The notes under the pieces are model-generated. The model was not told the origin of the DNA, did no database searches, and worked only from the letters and a program-made list of their open reading frames with translations. A DNA stretch of 64,000 bases from Geosiphon pyriformis. Taxonomy: Eukaryota > Glomeromycota > Glomeromycetes > Archaeosporales > Geosiphonaceae. The stretch covers positions 190,257-254,256 of the forward strand of contig JAAOMT010000303.1 of assembly GCA_016748015.1 (NCBI GenBank), written 5' to 3'. This document shows, one piece after another, positions 11,564 through 21,660 of this stretch. The number at the start of each line of letters is the position of its first letter. Positions within the stretch are counted from its first letter, which is position 1. Made by a program: the position numbers and the translations under genes.

Positions 11564-12209
11564 TAATCTCCTCCTCAAGACTGAGCTCTGTCAAAGTCCA
11601 AGCACTATCTGTAATATTGAGATAGTGATCCAAAATAATTGAAGTAATCTGGTCTGAAAATTGTTGAAATTTTAGTTTTGTAAGTTTGTCAATATATTGG
11701 ACTTTCATTGGTTGTAGTATTGAATTTTGTAGAACATTTTCACAAATATTAAACAAATCATAAAGTCTAAAAGCTGCTCTAAGTTTGTAGCGAGTGTTTG
11801 TTGGTCCAGCTGCTGTTTTGAATTCATTGTGAATTTGTTTTTGTATAGCTTCAGGAGTGAAATTTGTTGTTTCAAGTTCCAGTTTTTGTTTATAAAGTGT
11901 TTTTCCAATGTAAAAGTATTTATAGATAAGGGTGTGTTCATTGTTCTGTTCATTGAGAAGTAGTAAAAGTTTTTGTTGTATTGTAGCATTTGGTGGAATG
12001 TCAATAGGGGCAATTAAAAGATTTTCTTCTAGTACTTGCTTCAAAAGTCTTGGTAACCTATTTTCAGAGTGGCTTCTTGTTTTTCTTCTATAGGAGTGAT
12101 AGTTCTGTAAATGATTTGCTACTGGGGCTGTGGTTTTTTTCTGAATGTAATTAATTTGACTTTCATTAATCATTATGGATAAGTCAGGAAGTGTTTTCAA
12201 GGCTAACAT
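11544..12209 (-). CDS. Element B ORF3, 221-aa accessory protein of unknown function
   Basis: Uninterrupted frame between integrase and 3' LTR, beginning MLALKTLPDLS and ending EEEIMLPVEF. The last codons and the stop lie within the LTR, so the LTR terminus encodes the C-terminus. Rich in Gln, Asn, Leu and Lys with several predicted helical stretches (IDIPPNATIQQKLLLLLNEQ region near residues 70-90; FRLYDLFNICENVL near 145). No signal peptide, membrane span or known fold recognised. Homologues are decayed in A and D, and E2 has a 218-aa ORF in the same place ending LILLELNLFGENN. It occupies the env position but has no envelope features. I do not know its function. Confidence 0.7.
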   Translation of the reverse strand: MLALKTLPDLSIMINESQINYIQKKTTAPVANHLQNYHSYRRKTRSHSENRLPRLLKQVLEENLLIAPIDIPPNATIQQKLLLLLNEQNNEHTLIYKYFYIGKTLYKQKLELETTNFTPEAIQKQIHNEFKTAAGPTNTRYKLRAAFRLYDLFNICENVLQNSILQPMKVQYIDKLTKLKFQQFSDQITSIILDHYLNITDSAWTLTELSLEEEIMLPVEF

Positions 12210-12394
12210 TAACTTTTGAGATATTTGTTGAATATTTTAGGGAATAATCATGATAAAATTGACTAATTATAAAAAGAGAAAATAAAGAAAATTATTTTTT
12301 GGATATGGAATTTTTATTTGTTTTTGGATCTGGGTGTTTTTTGTAATTATTTACTATTTTTGTCTTTGTGTTTTTATTAGAGAATTATTGTAAA

Positions 12395-13800
12395 ATTTAA
12401 GTATTCAAGTTTGGTTGTTGTTCTATTATAATTATTGATTCTAAATTTCGGGAAATATCTTTAGGATTAATTAAAAGAGAATGTGTACCAATTTGTGGAA
12501 TTAATGTTTCAGGATTGTTTCTGGAATGATAGTGTTTCAATCTGTCTCCATGTGCAATTTTTGCTAGTATTTTGGCATCAAGTCTTAACTTGTATGATCC
12601 ATTGCCTAAAATTTCGTAAATATAAAATGGTCCATCCCATTTATGTTTAAATTTTCCACTCTATTGTTTTTTAGCCTTAGTTCTGTGTAAGAAAACTTTA
12701 TTTTCAACTTTAAATTCATTGGTTATGGGTGGTAATTTGTTGTCATGTCTTTCTTTTTGTTGAGCTTGGGACTGTTCAATATGAGTTGCTGCTATTCTTC
12801 TTTTTCCTTCCAGTGTATTAAGAAAAGTGTAGGCCCTTCTTTGGAGTGTTTCTTGAAAGTTCTCTTCATTAATTGGTTACACAGGATATGTTTCTACTGT
12901 AAAATTAATTGGTAATATTGCTGTCCTTCCATAAGTAAGGTCAAATAATGTGTGTTTTGTAGTATCCTGTTTTAGTGTTCTGTATGCTAGTAACACTAAT
13001 GGAATAAAGATATTCTATTTCTGCTCAAAATCTGTTGAGACTTTGGCCAATAATTTACACAATGTTCTGTTGAAATGTTCTACAAGTTTATTTGTTTGAG
13101 GGTGATAAGATGATAATAGAGGTCTTTTGACATTAAATCATTTACAAATTTCTTGTATCAAGTTGTTCACAAAATGTGTTCCTTAATCAGATAAGAGTTC
13201 AATTGGACATCCATGTCTACAAATAATGTCTTCATAGATGAAATTTGCTACTGATTTTGCATTTGCTTTTTGGATAGCTCTAGCTTCAGGCCATTTGGTA
13301 AAATAATCCACTGCAACTGCAATATAACAATTTCCTTGAGTTGTGATAGGTAATGGTCTGACTAAATTAATTCCAACTCTGTCAAAAGGTTGTCCAACTT
13401 TGATTGGATTTAAAGGTTCTGTGGAGCAAGTTCCTTCTCTTCTTTGACAACTATCACAAGATTCTATATATTGTCGAATGTCTTTTTGTATGTGAGGCCA
13501 AAAATAATGTTCAAGAGTTCTTTGAATTGTTCCATCTTTTCCCAAGTATGCTAAAGAAAGATCTGTGTACATGTTGTATAGAATTGTTTCTTTTTCATTT
13601 TCCTGTACTAATCTAAGTGGTTGGTTTGGGTTTTTACAATTTTTGTAATAGATTTTGTTGTAGTGTATAAAATATTGTTTGGATTGGTGTTGTAATTGAT
13701 GTTTTTTACTTGGAGACCAATTTTCTGGCATGGTGAGAGTCTCCAAATAGTTTTTGATGTTGTTGTAGTTTTTTGGATCCATTGTTGTTGATTTTGTTGT
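12395..13800 (-). pseudogene. Element B integrase
   Basis: Long frame at 13183-13782 starting MDPKNYNNIKNYLETL. HHCC-type zinc region: His positions replaced in MYTDLSLAYLG, but CDSCQRREG kept. Core: VGINLVRPL (first Asp now Asn), LLSD-GTHF (second Asp kept, then a stop), and KLVEHFNRTLCK (Glu kept). It continues through QTNKLVEHF, KLPPITNEFKVENKVFLHR and KWDGPFYIYEIL, an intact GPF module, to about 12400. A few stops at former Trp/Gln codons. It would integrate element cDNA if repaired; as read it is inactive. Confidence 0.85.
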
Positions 13801-13859
13801 TTGTTCTGCTGTTAAGTTTGTTGGTGTTTTGTTGCTGTTAATGTTGGTATTAATATTGT

Positions 13860-15020
13860 TTCATTCTTGAAAGACTATTAACATTGGTGTGTAGTTTTCC
13901 TGGTTTGTGATGTACAATATATCTGTAGTCTGCTAGGAAGTTATTCCATCAAAACTGTTTGGCACTTTGTTCAGTTTTTTTTTTATTAAGCCATTTGAGG
14001 CCAATATTGTCAGTTATTATGTTAAATTCTTTTTCATTCTTCAGGTATTGTTGAAAGTGTTTAAGAGCCCAGATGACTGCAGTGGCTTTCAATTTAGTTG
14101 AGCCATATTTGAGTTCTGTCGGCTTGAGTGTTCTGCTGGCATAGGCGATAACTTGTTCCTGGCCATTTTCATCCAATTGTGATAAGATGGCACCAAATGC
14201 TATGTGTGAAGCATCAGTGGCTAATTGGAATCATTTGTTAAAGTCTGGGTAAACAAGAACTGGGGCTGTTGTCAATTTTGTTTTGAGAGTTTTAAAAGCT
14301 TTTTGTTGTTCTTCAGTTCATTTGTATGGTACGTTTTTGTTGGTAAGATAATTGAGTGGTTTGGCAATTTCTGAGAATCTTTTTATAAATTTTTGATAAT
14401 AAGAGACTAATCCTATAAATCTTCGTAGTTCTGTGGTATTTCTGGGAGTTTGAAAGTTTTTGACAGCACTGATTGTTCCAGGATTTGGTTTGACTCTATC
14501 TTTGCTAACAATGTATCTGAGGAAGATTAAGCTTGTTTTCCCAAAGTGACATTTTTCAATATTTAACTTTAATCCTGCTTTCCATAATTGTTGAAAAACT
14601 TCTCACAAGTGGATAAGATGAGTTTCAAAGCTTGGTAAGTATACATCAGTGTTATCAAGATAGACAACTACTGATTGCCACAAAAATCCTTCATATACAA
14701 CATCCATGAGTCGCTGGAATGTTGCTGGTGCATTGCAGAGTTCAAAAAGCATAACATTGAACTCATAGTTTCCTCCCTGAGTGGTAAATGCTGTTTTGGG
14801 TCGGTCTTTTGGGTCCATTTCGACTTGCCAGTATCCACTTTCCAAGTCTAAAGTTGAGAAGAACTTGGCTTTTCTTAGAGCATCTAGCATGTCATCAATT
14901 CTTGGAAGAGAGTAGACATCTCCAATTGTAACACTATTCAGTTGTTTATAATCAACACAGAATCTGATTTTTCAGTTTTTTTTTTAACTAAAACTACTGG
15001 TGAGGCCCAAGAACTTCTTG
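13860..15020 (-). pseudogene. Element B reverse transcriptase-RNase H
   Basis: RT copies element RNA into DNA. The minus strand reads FFSTLDLESGYWQVEMD, KTAFTTQGGNYEFNV and CNAPATFQRLMDVV (14603-14890), then the active-site box YLDN in place of YxDD. Next are the FGKTSLIFL region, GLVSYYQKFIKRFSEIAKPL, LATDASHIAFGAILSQ (RNase H, DAS), AYASRTLKPTELKYG and IITDNIGLKWLNKK (13949-14176; the usual DHxxL is DNIGL). A one-base frame change in a poly-T tract near 14975 separates RT from the upstream frame. Stops plus the Asn in the catalytic box imply an inactive enzyme. Confidence 0.85.
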
Positions 15021-15660
15021 ATGATTGAATCAATTCGTTATTGAGCATTCTTTGGACCTTTTCTCTAATAAATTGGTGGCTGGCAAGTGGCACTTGATAA
15101 GCTTGTTGACATTTTGGTGAAGCATCTCCTGTATGAATCTGATGTTGAACAATGTCTATTTTTCTCAAGTCATTGTTGTCTTTTGCAAATATATTTGCAA
15201 ATTTAGCTATCAATTGTTTCAATTGTCTTTGTTGTTGAGGTTCTAAGGAACCCATATTGATATAAGAGAGTTTTTCTTTTAAAAGATGGTAGTTTTTAGT
15301 GGTGGAAATGATATTTGGATTTGGGAGTAGAATGTGCCTTACAATTTCGATAAAATTAGAGACAATTTGAGGGTTTTCATCTTGAAAAATATTGCTGTGT
15401 ATGATTCCAATCTCTAATTTGTTTAATAAGACAATAGGGTAATTATTGGGGTTGTAGAATGTAACTCGAAATTTTTTCATTCCTTTGAGAATATAAACAT
15501 TTGAAATTGAGATTTCATGCTTCAAACAGATTTGTTTATTGGATTCAAAGATTTGTTGGGTAGTAGTGGGTTTTGAGCAAGTGTAAATTTCGTGATGTTC
15601 TCCAAAAGGTAAAATGGTAATTGGTTGGGGAAGTTGAAGAATCTGGTGAGATTTATTTTG
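14938..15660 (-). pseudogene. Element B dUTPase-RT spacer and RT N-terminus
   Basis: A 195-codon open stretch (14938-15525). An unrecognised beta-rich part (VYILKGMKKFRVTFYNPNN, LNKLEIGIIHSN) leads to the typical pre-RT segment FANIFAKDNNDLRKIDIVQHQIHTG and SHQFIREKVQRMLNNELIQ-SSSWASPVVLVKKK. That segment is the Ty3/gypsy RT entry. The frame is lost at the poly-T run at about 14975. Its homologues in A, D, X and Y carry the ILDFSQLCxYVDI block. Confidence 0.75.
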
Positions 15661-15693
15661 TATTTTAAGGGCTATGTTTACTGGAACTGTAAA

Positions 15694-16299
15694 TCATCCA
15701 GTTGAACCAAAATCTTGAGTTTTTCTTTCAATTTTTCCCAATTGTTCTCTGTTGTTAACTGATTGTAGACCCAAAATATTGATTAAAAGTAGGTAAATTG
15801 CTTGAGCAATTTTTTCAGCATGTTCAATCTTGAATGATTTGTCTGTTTCATTCTGCAATATGATGGTAATGTCTCCAGTGTATCCTGCATCTATAACTCC
15901 TCCTCTAATATTGATTTCTTTGCTTGCCAATGATAATCTGGAGGCAATTTGAACTATTGCTCCAGATGGAATTTCAAGAGTGATTTTGAGATTGATTTTT
16001 GTCAAAGATTTTGGTTGGAGAACCAAAGTATCTTTTTCTGGATATCTTAGGTCATATCTAGTATCAATTTTGTGTGCTTTTTTTGGTCTGATTCCTTGGC
16101 CATGGTTGTCAAAGTATTTAAGTTGTAGAGGTGGTTGCTTTTCAAGAAGATAGATGGGAGTGGTTGGTAGTTCTTCTACTAGTTCAAATACTCCAAATTC
16201 GATTTCATTTTCATTATTCTCTTCTGGCAAGGGAATGCTAAGAGTATAGCATTCTGGACACCATTTGTCATCACAAGACATGATGTATTCTTCATACAA
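15694..16299 (-). CDS. Element B dUTPase domain (best-preserved copy)
   Basis: 201 codons open. All five dUTPase motifs are recognisable in order: motif 1 IDTRYDLRYP (about residues 79-88), motif 2 SRLSLASKE, motif 3 RGGVIDAGYTGD with the catalytic Asp and the uracil-stacking Tyr present, motif 4 EHAEKIAQAI, motif 5 DFGSTG at the end (Gly to Asp at the first position), followed by a stop where Trp is likely ancestral. The N-terminal third (SCDDKWCPECYTL) holds CPEC, part of the upstream Cys-rich linker. In this element it sits between protease and RT, inside Gag-Pol. Expected role: keeping uracil out of element cDNA. Confidence 0.85.
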   Translation of the reverse strand: MYEEYIMSCDDKWCPECYTLSIPLPEENNENEIEFGVFELVEELPTTPIYLLEKQPPLQLKYFDNHGQGIRPKKAHKIDTRYDLRYPEKDTLVLQPKSLTKINLKITLEIPSGAIVQIASRLSLASKEINIRGGVIDAGYTGDITIILQNETDKSFKIEHAEKIAQAIYLLLINILGLQSVNNREQLGKIERKTQDFGSTG

Positions 16300-16320
16300 T
16301 TGAATGTTTATTTGCTCTAA

Positions 16321-17140
16321 TCATTGAATTTGAGCTTCTTGAGTCAAGTATGTGTGGCTTGCAATTTGGTGGTAGGTTTTTACTTTATCTTCATAATCAA
16401 ATCCAGCTAATTCTATGGTATATTCAATGTATTCAGCTTCTTTCATTTGGTAGACATCTTCTTGAGTGGCTCCATTAATCAATGCCATTGCTAGGTCAAA
16501 AATCATTTCAGCATTATAAGGATAGTGGTAAAGTTTATTGAGGGCACTGTTGTATGCTGCATCAAATGATGTTTCTTTTCTGACTTTTTCCAAAATTGAT
16601 AGAGCATATTGACAGATTTGATCACATACTTCTCTTCTCATTGCTATATCAATCCAATTTCATTCTTCTGGTAGCATTTTTCCACAAGTAAGACAAAGAG
16701 TTTTGTCCTATTTTCCACTTCTCTTTGGGGATTCAAATCGTTCTCTATGGTATGTCTTGCAGAAGTAGCAAGTGCGAGTTTCGTATTTCTCTTCTAGAGA
16801 AATACAGGCACCCATAGATGAAAGCTTCTTTTTACAATCTTTGCATTTCAGTGGAATTTATGGTAGTTCTTTTTGTGATTTTGGTGTAGAATACCAAACC
16901 TTCTTCCATCTTCTTGTTTTCTCAAAAATTTCTTGTTCTGTTTCTTCAGCCCAATTGGATGTTGATCCAAGAGCCATGTAGGTTTCAGTAAGTAGCATTT
17001 CTTTCTCCTCTTCAAATTCAAATACTGGGGCTTTTTCTGATTGTTTGTTGAAAGTACCACAAATAACAGATACTATGGTGTATTGTCCTTGGTATGAGAT
17101 TTTTAATTCCTGAGTTTTTCAGTTCAAGTTTGCATTGGCC
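16321..17140 (-). pseudogene. Element B Cys-rich linker (zinc-ribbon-like)
   Basis: Between protease and dUTPase. In order: LGSTSNWAEETEQEIFEKTRR, PLKCKDCKKKLSSMGACISL, TRTCYFCKTYHRERFESPKR, LCLTCGKMLPEE, and then an open 106-codon helical stretch (16321-16641, MRREVCDQICQYALSILEKV). Three CxxC pairs are spaced as in zinc-ribbon or treble-clef folds and recur in D and Y. Not a normal component of Ty3/gypsy Gag-Pol as far as I know. Function unknown. Stops at former Trp/Arg/Gln codons. Confidence 0.6.
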
Positions 17141-17420
17141 TTAAGAAGCCAATCATTTCCGACCAAAGCTTAGTATTGGAGTGCATCCATGACTAGAACT
17201 TTGACTGAAATGGTGATTCCATCAATAGTGAATAGGAAATTGTCAATTTTTCTTACTGGTGTCTTTTTCATACCATCTGCTATAACAATTATAGTTTGGG
17301 CTGGTTTGTCAACAGTTCTTTGAAGCTGTTGCATTAACTGGTAGGTAATAATACTTCCAGCTGATCCACTGTCTAGAATTAGTCAAATGGGTTTTCCTTC
17401 TACTGTAGTTTTAGTATACA
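17060..17420 (-). pseudogene. Element B aspartic protease
   Basis: Minus strand reads KPI-LILDSGSAGSIITYQLMQQL with the catalytic DSG intact (one stop just before, where sisters have Lys), then TIIVIADGMKKTPVRKIDNFLF, VKVLVMDALQY and ALVGNDWLLKANANLN. This is the retropepsin fold order of Ty3/gypsy proteases. The only copy in the window with an unaltered DSG among the dUTPase-bearing elements. Confidence 0.8.
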
Positions 17421-17439
17421 TAGCAGTGATAGCTTTTTG

Positions 17440-19515
17440 TTCATTAGCTGCTGTATTACTAAGCAAGAATGGTAATTCATTTGCTTCAAATTCAAATGGA
17501 AATATATCTGAAAGGTTGGCATTTTGGGCAATTTGAGCTGGTGAAATAGTGTTGTTAGAAGAGTTTGATCTGAATGCTGCAATTTTACCTTCAGAAAGTG
17601 CAGGTTGTTGAAAATCCGATTCCTTTGGTATTGTAAGATAACTGGGTTGAGTGTGATAGTGATTGGGTCTTTGCTAACCAGAATTTCGGGGAACCAACTG
17701 GTTATTTGGATTAATTCTGTTGTTATTCTGAAATTGATTTTGGGATGTGAATTGATTATGTTGAACCAATCTTCTTGCTGGTACTTGATATTGTTGAGTG
17801 GATGGTGTCTGATATTGCTGAATTGGTAAAGGTTGCTGATATTGTTGTCAAATTGGTTGTGGAGCTGATTGATAATAGCTGTTTTGAATTTGTGGTCTCA
17901 GTGAATAATAAGTTGGTAGTAGGAGTTGGTAATAAAATTGTTGTAGTGAAGAGTAATATTGATTACTCCTGTTTTGTTGGTCTCTTTGTAGTTTCCTGCA
18001 ATCTCATTTCTAGTGTTTTGGAATTCCACAATAGTGACAATTTTGAAGTTGATTGTTGGATGATGGTCCAGAGTTGTTTTGGTTGTGTCACTATAGTGGT
18101 TGATATTTTTGTGGTTGTTGTTGCTGTTGTTGCTGGTTTGTAAAATAGCTTTCAACCTTTTTTTGTGAGTTGGTCTATCTTTTTTTCAGCTGCTAAGCTG
18201 GTTTCTCCAATAGTCAAGTTAACAAGTTTGGTGTGGTTTGCTTCTTCTATAGCCATTTTATAATTCTTTGCATGTCTAATGGCAGTTGCTAAGTCTGCTG
18301 GAGCATGTGGACAGACTTTCTTAATTAGTTTGTCTTTTAATCCTGCTATAAACTGATCCAGAATTTGAGCATCAGAATAATAGTCATTGGTTTCCAATTG
18401 TCAAATTTGTCTGAGAAGTTTGTTAAATTTTCCAAGATAGGTCATAACAGTTTCAGATGTTTCTTGTTTGATATTGTGAAAGTGGTTTCTGAGAGTAATA
18501 GAGGTGTTGTTGTCGGAAAAATTTGTAGAAAAGCATCTTTGAATGCTTGCCAGTTTTCAAATGGTTTTTCTAAATTTTTAAACCATTCTCCTGCTGTTCC
18601 TTGGAGAAAGTAGGGAATTGCTTTAAGCATTCTTGCTGCAATCCAACCATTTGCATCTCCTGTTTTTTGAACTTTGTCGAGCCATTTTTGAGAACTGGTA
18701 TTATTATCTTCACTTGTGAATTCTGGAATCTTTGCAATGTAAACAGTTGCCATTTCCTTTTCGTTTTCTGTGGCTTCTCTTTGTTCTGATTCAGTTTCTT
18801 CACTTTCCAAATTTTCTGAATGATTACTTTTGTTTTCCTGCAAGTATTCAATAATATTGGTGCTTGTTGATATAGGTTTCTGCTGTTGAGTAAGATTTCC
18901 AGGTGACTGAAAATCTTCTGGTCTGGAGAAATGGTTAAGTGGTAAATTTGGTGTTTGTGATCAAGCAAGTGAAATTGGAAATGGTGTGATAAAAAGTGGT
19001 AATTTGACACTGGTTCCTTGTTCAGGTGTTTGCAAGTGTTTGGCAGTTGTCTTTGATAGTATTGGAGTGTTTAGAGCGGTTTTTGAGTGTTGTTTCACTT
19101 TTTGTTTGCCTTTGTTGCCTGTTTCTGTTTTTGATTCAAAGTCAAAAAAGTATTTAGACTGTACTGGGTATTTTTTTTCACAATACTTGATAATGTTGTA
19201 ATTGAGTTCTTGAAAATAGGTGGCAAGTGTTTCACTGTTAAGGTTTTCAGTTTTCAATCATGAATAGTGTACTAGATTATTGTAGAGATTGCTTCTCACT
19301 TCTGAAATGTTGTAATTTTCAAGAAGATAATTGTTGATACAGTTTTTAATGTATTGGTAGAATGTCCTTTCAACAATTTTAATTCCGTCTGGAATGTTGA
19401 ATCTCTGCTTGCAATGGGTGTAAATTGACTGATAATACTCTAGAGTTGTTGTGTCTGGTGTGGTTGCCACTTTGAAGTTTGTTGTTTGCTGTATTATTTC
19501 TGTGAGAGAACACCA
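17440..19515 (-). pseudogene. Element B gag polyprotein
   Basis: The N-terminal region (19500-18890, FNIPDGIKIVERTFYQYIKN and YFQELNYNIIKYCEKKYP) has no recognised domain. The capsid (18843-18152) reads IPEFTSEDNNTSSQKWLDKV, GWIAARMLKAIPYFLQGTA, GEWFKNLEKPFENWQAF and DAQILDQFIAGLKDKL. The CCHC nucleocapsid knuckle follows at 17998-18039 (CHYCGIPKH, then DC) with a stop inside. A Gln/Thr-rich linker runs to protease. An acidic stretch at about 18.8 kb (SEETESEQREATENEKE) corresponds to a pure A tract in E1b. No ATG was found between the PBS and the first residues, so the start is undefined. Confidence 0.8.
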
Positions 19516-19517
19516 AA
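19498..19517 (-). other. Element B primer-binding site
   Basis: On the minus strand the LTR end is followed by tttggtgttctctcacag, beginning TGG after two bases as expected for a PBS. It resembles tttggtgctytctgtga of the A/D/X/Y group, although the LTRs themselves are unrelated in sequence. The tRNA was not identified. Confidence 0.6.
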
Positions 19518-20531
19518 TGTTACCAGAGGTTTTTGGTCTCTTTTCTTGAATGTTGTAAATGTCTGTTGGTTGCAAATTCACATTTTCTAGAAGTAGTTGA
19601 ACCTCTAATAACTGAATTTATCTTCAAATTATCTTCTATAATTTGAACTTGCTGGGCTTATAAGTGGAATGGCCAATTCCTTGCCAGTTACTTTATGTAG
19701 TTACATTGTAGTAAATGCCAACTCTTTTCCAGAAATTGCTTATCTGGAAGCTTACTAAAAATGTGTAGTTACTTTGCTGTGAAAGTCAACTCTTCTACAG
19801 GAATCTCGTCTGTAGACTACCCTAATGATTATAATAAGAAAATAAAAGAAATGTAAAAGAAATGTAAAAGAAATTGAATTCTGTCAAGGAAAACGTTTTT
19901 TATCCAGACCTGAAGTTACTAACAGTTTTACTGAAATTGGTAGCTAATCAATTTTAAAACATTAGTTGGGTTTTGGGGATTTTCCAAGTGCAATAATTAA
20001 AGAATTTGGTTTTTCAAATTATTTGGTATTTATTTTTTTTTGTGTATGTAGGAATAGTTCTAAGTAATAAATCTAAAGTAAGATATATTTTCTTGAAGAG
20101 AAAAGCTCTTTTTTTATACAACTTGTTATAGTACTAGTCTATAAACTTGCACTTTTTCTTTTTGCTCAAATTTCAGCAAACTAAAAATACATTTTGATGA
20201 ACTACAAGTTATTTCGCTGAACTATTGATTAATTTGGGTGAACTATTCATAATTTCGGCGAATTTCTATAAATTTCGGCGAATTTCTTATAAATTTCGGC
20301 GAATTTCTGTAAATTTCGGCGAATTTTAGAATGTTACAAAGTTCAGAGTATTGTGTAATTTGATTATCCTACTTTCTGTTATACTAATTAGATTATTTTA
20401 ATCGAATCATGATATGTGATAATTGATTAAATAATAAATGATAATTTGAAATGATATTAATATACTAATTAATTATAAGAATTATAAGGATAATTTCATG
20501 CTAATTAATAGCTAAAATTCTACTGGTAACA
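19518..20531 (-). repeat. Element B 5' LTR (1014 bp)
   Basis: Pairs with 10550-11563. Termini tgttaccag and ctggtaaca. Contains the four-unit aaatttcggcgaattt array at 20250-20327, all four CpG-bearing here. Confidence 0.93.
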
Positions 20532-20760
20532 ACATAACAACTTATGAACCAATTAAATCGCCAAGTTAATTGTACTATCAGCACCAAAATCATAACAGCC
20601 AATAAAGTGACCAAAACTCCAATTGGTGAAATTAATAATCTCTCCATAGAAATCAATGACATCATTGTACCAATTAAGGTATTAATCATAAAAGCCACTT
20701 AGTACCAAGCACTCATTGGTAACAACTGGTTGTCTAAAAGCAATGCAACATTTGATTAAA
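20532..20760 (+). pseudogene. Element X protease, second half
   Basis: Reads QLMNQLNRQVN, KIITANKVTKTPIGEINNLS, IPIKVLIIKAT-YQALIGNNW and LSKSNATFD, directly continuing the LDSESANSIIT block that ends at 10549. A stop (TAG) replaces Gln after KAT. Confidence 0.7.
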
Positions 20761-20919
20761 ACATACAAGAGCTCCAACTTAGCCAGAATGATCAATACAC
20801 ATGTGTAGCCACTTTAAACTTATCATTATGCTATTAGCATTTCTTATTGAGTTTGACAATAAAGAAAAAAAACTTATTTGAAAAGCCTATCAAATTTTTT
20901 GGGCTGATAACAATTACAA

Positions 20920-21660
20920 TGAGCTACTATTGATTTTAGACTGGAAAGAAAAAAACAAAAAAAAAGGGAAAAAAAAGGAAGAAAACATATCTGAAAAGAT
21001 CAATGACACCACAGAAACTAGCAGTTGGAAAAGTTTATACTCCAAAAATACCAGGCCAGAACTACCTTATATTCCCCTTAAGTGCAAAGACTACAAAAAA
21101 AACTGTCTTTCATGAAAGCTTGAGTCATACCAGACAAAAATTACTGGATGCAAACCCATTACTACTGCAAATCATGTTACTGCAAATGCTATAGTTACCC
21201 TAAAAAACAAGACAAGTAAAACAATGAACTATGTCTCACTTGTGGCAAACAACTATTGGACAAAGGAATATAGAACAACATTCCTGGTCGAAGAAAAACA
21301 TGCAATACTTTATGCCAGTATATGATCCTTATAAGTGATTGGGTCAGTCATGGCATTCCTATTATTGCAGCCTAACACTGAGCAATAACTTGCTTAGACG
21401 GTTACCCACATGATGAAGACAAGATCTGGCAAATGGCAAATGCCAAAACAGATCCAAAAGAATTCCATAAGCACTACTAGAACTTAGCACCCACCAGAGA
21501 AGAACAAAAGCAATGTTTAGAAGAAATAAACACCCAACTATGTAATCATTGTTTGATCTCATGTGACTTCTAATATTGTAATAAGTGTGACCTTATTTAC
21601 AATTCACTACCACACATAATCTACACAATTTCAGAGGAAGACAAATCAATCAACAGCTGT
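20920..21660 (+). pseudogene. Element X Cys-rich linker
   Basis: Homologous to 37.7-37.0 kb (D, reverse) and 26.7-27.4 kb (Y). Reads YIPLKCKDYKKN (second Cys now Tyr), a frameshifted YYC/CKxC region, TCGKQLLDKGI-like, then HYQNLAPTREEQKQCLEEI and LCNHCLISCDFQYCNKCDLI with CxxC and CNKC pairs near 21.54-21.6 kb. Confidence 0.5.

Larger units (their letters stand above)
10550..20531 (-). mobile_element. Element B: complete 9.98-kb Ty3/gypsy retrotransposon
   Basis: Two 1014-bp LTRs (10550-11563, 19518-20531) with matching 9-bp terminal inverted repeats (tgttaccag/ctggtaaca), flanked by the 4-bp duplication acat (10546-10549, 20532-20535). Minus-strand order: PBS, gag, CCHC knuckle, protease, Cys-rich linker, dUTPase, RT-RNase H, integrase, ORF3. 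The LTRs differ by scattered, mostly transition changes, and long reading frames survive, so B is the youngest insertion of the left nest. It still carries several stops and an altered RT active site, so it is probably not autonomous. Confidence 0.93.

Noticed and set aside
11544-12209. ORF3 as an envelope gene (env position of an errantivirus-like element)
   Set aside because: No signal peptide, transmembrane segment, furin-type site or glycosylation-rich ectodomain visible in B or E2.
12400-12700. A chromodomain at the integrase C-terminus
   Set aside because: Only the GPF/Y module is readable; no chromodomain aromatic cage pattern follows before ORF3.
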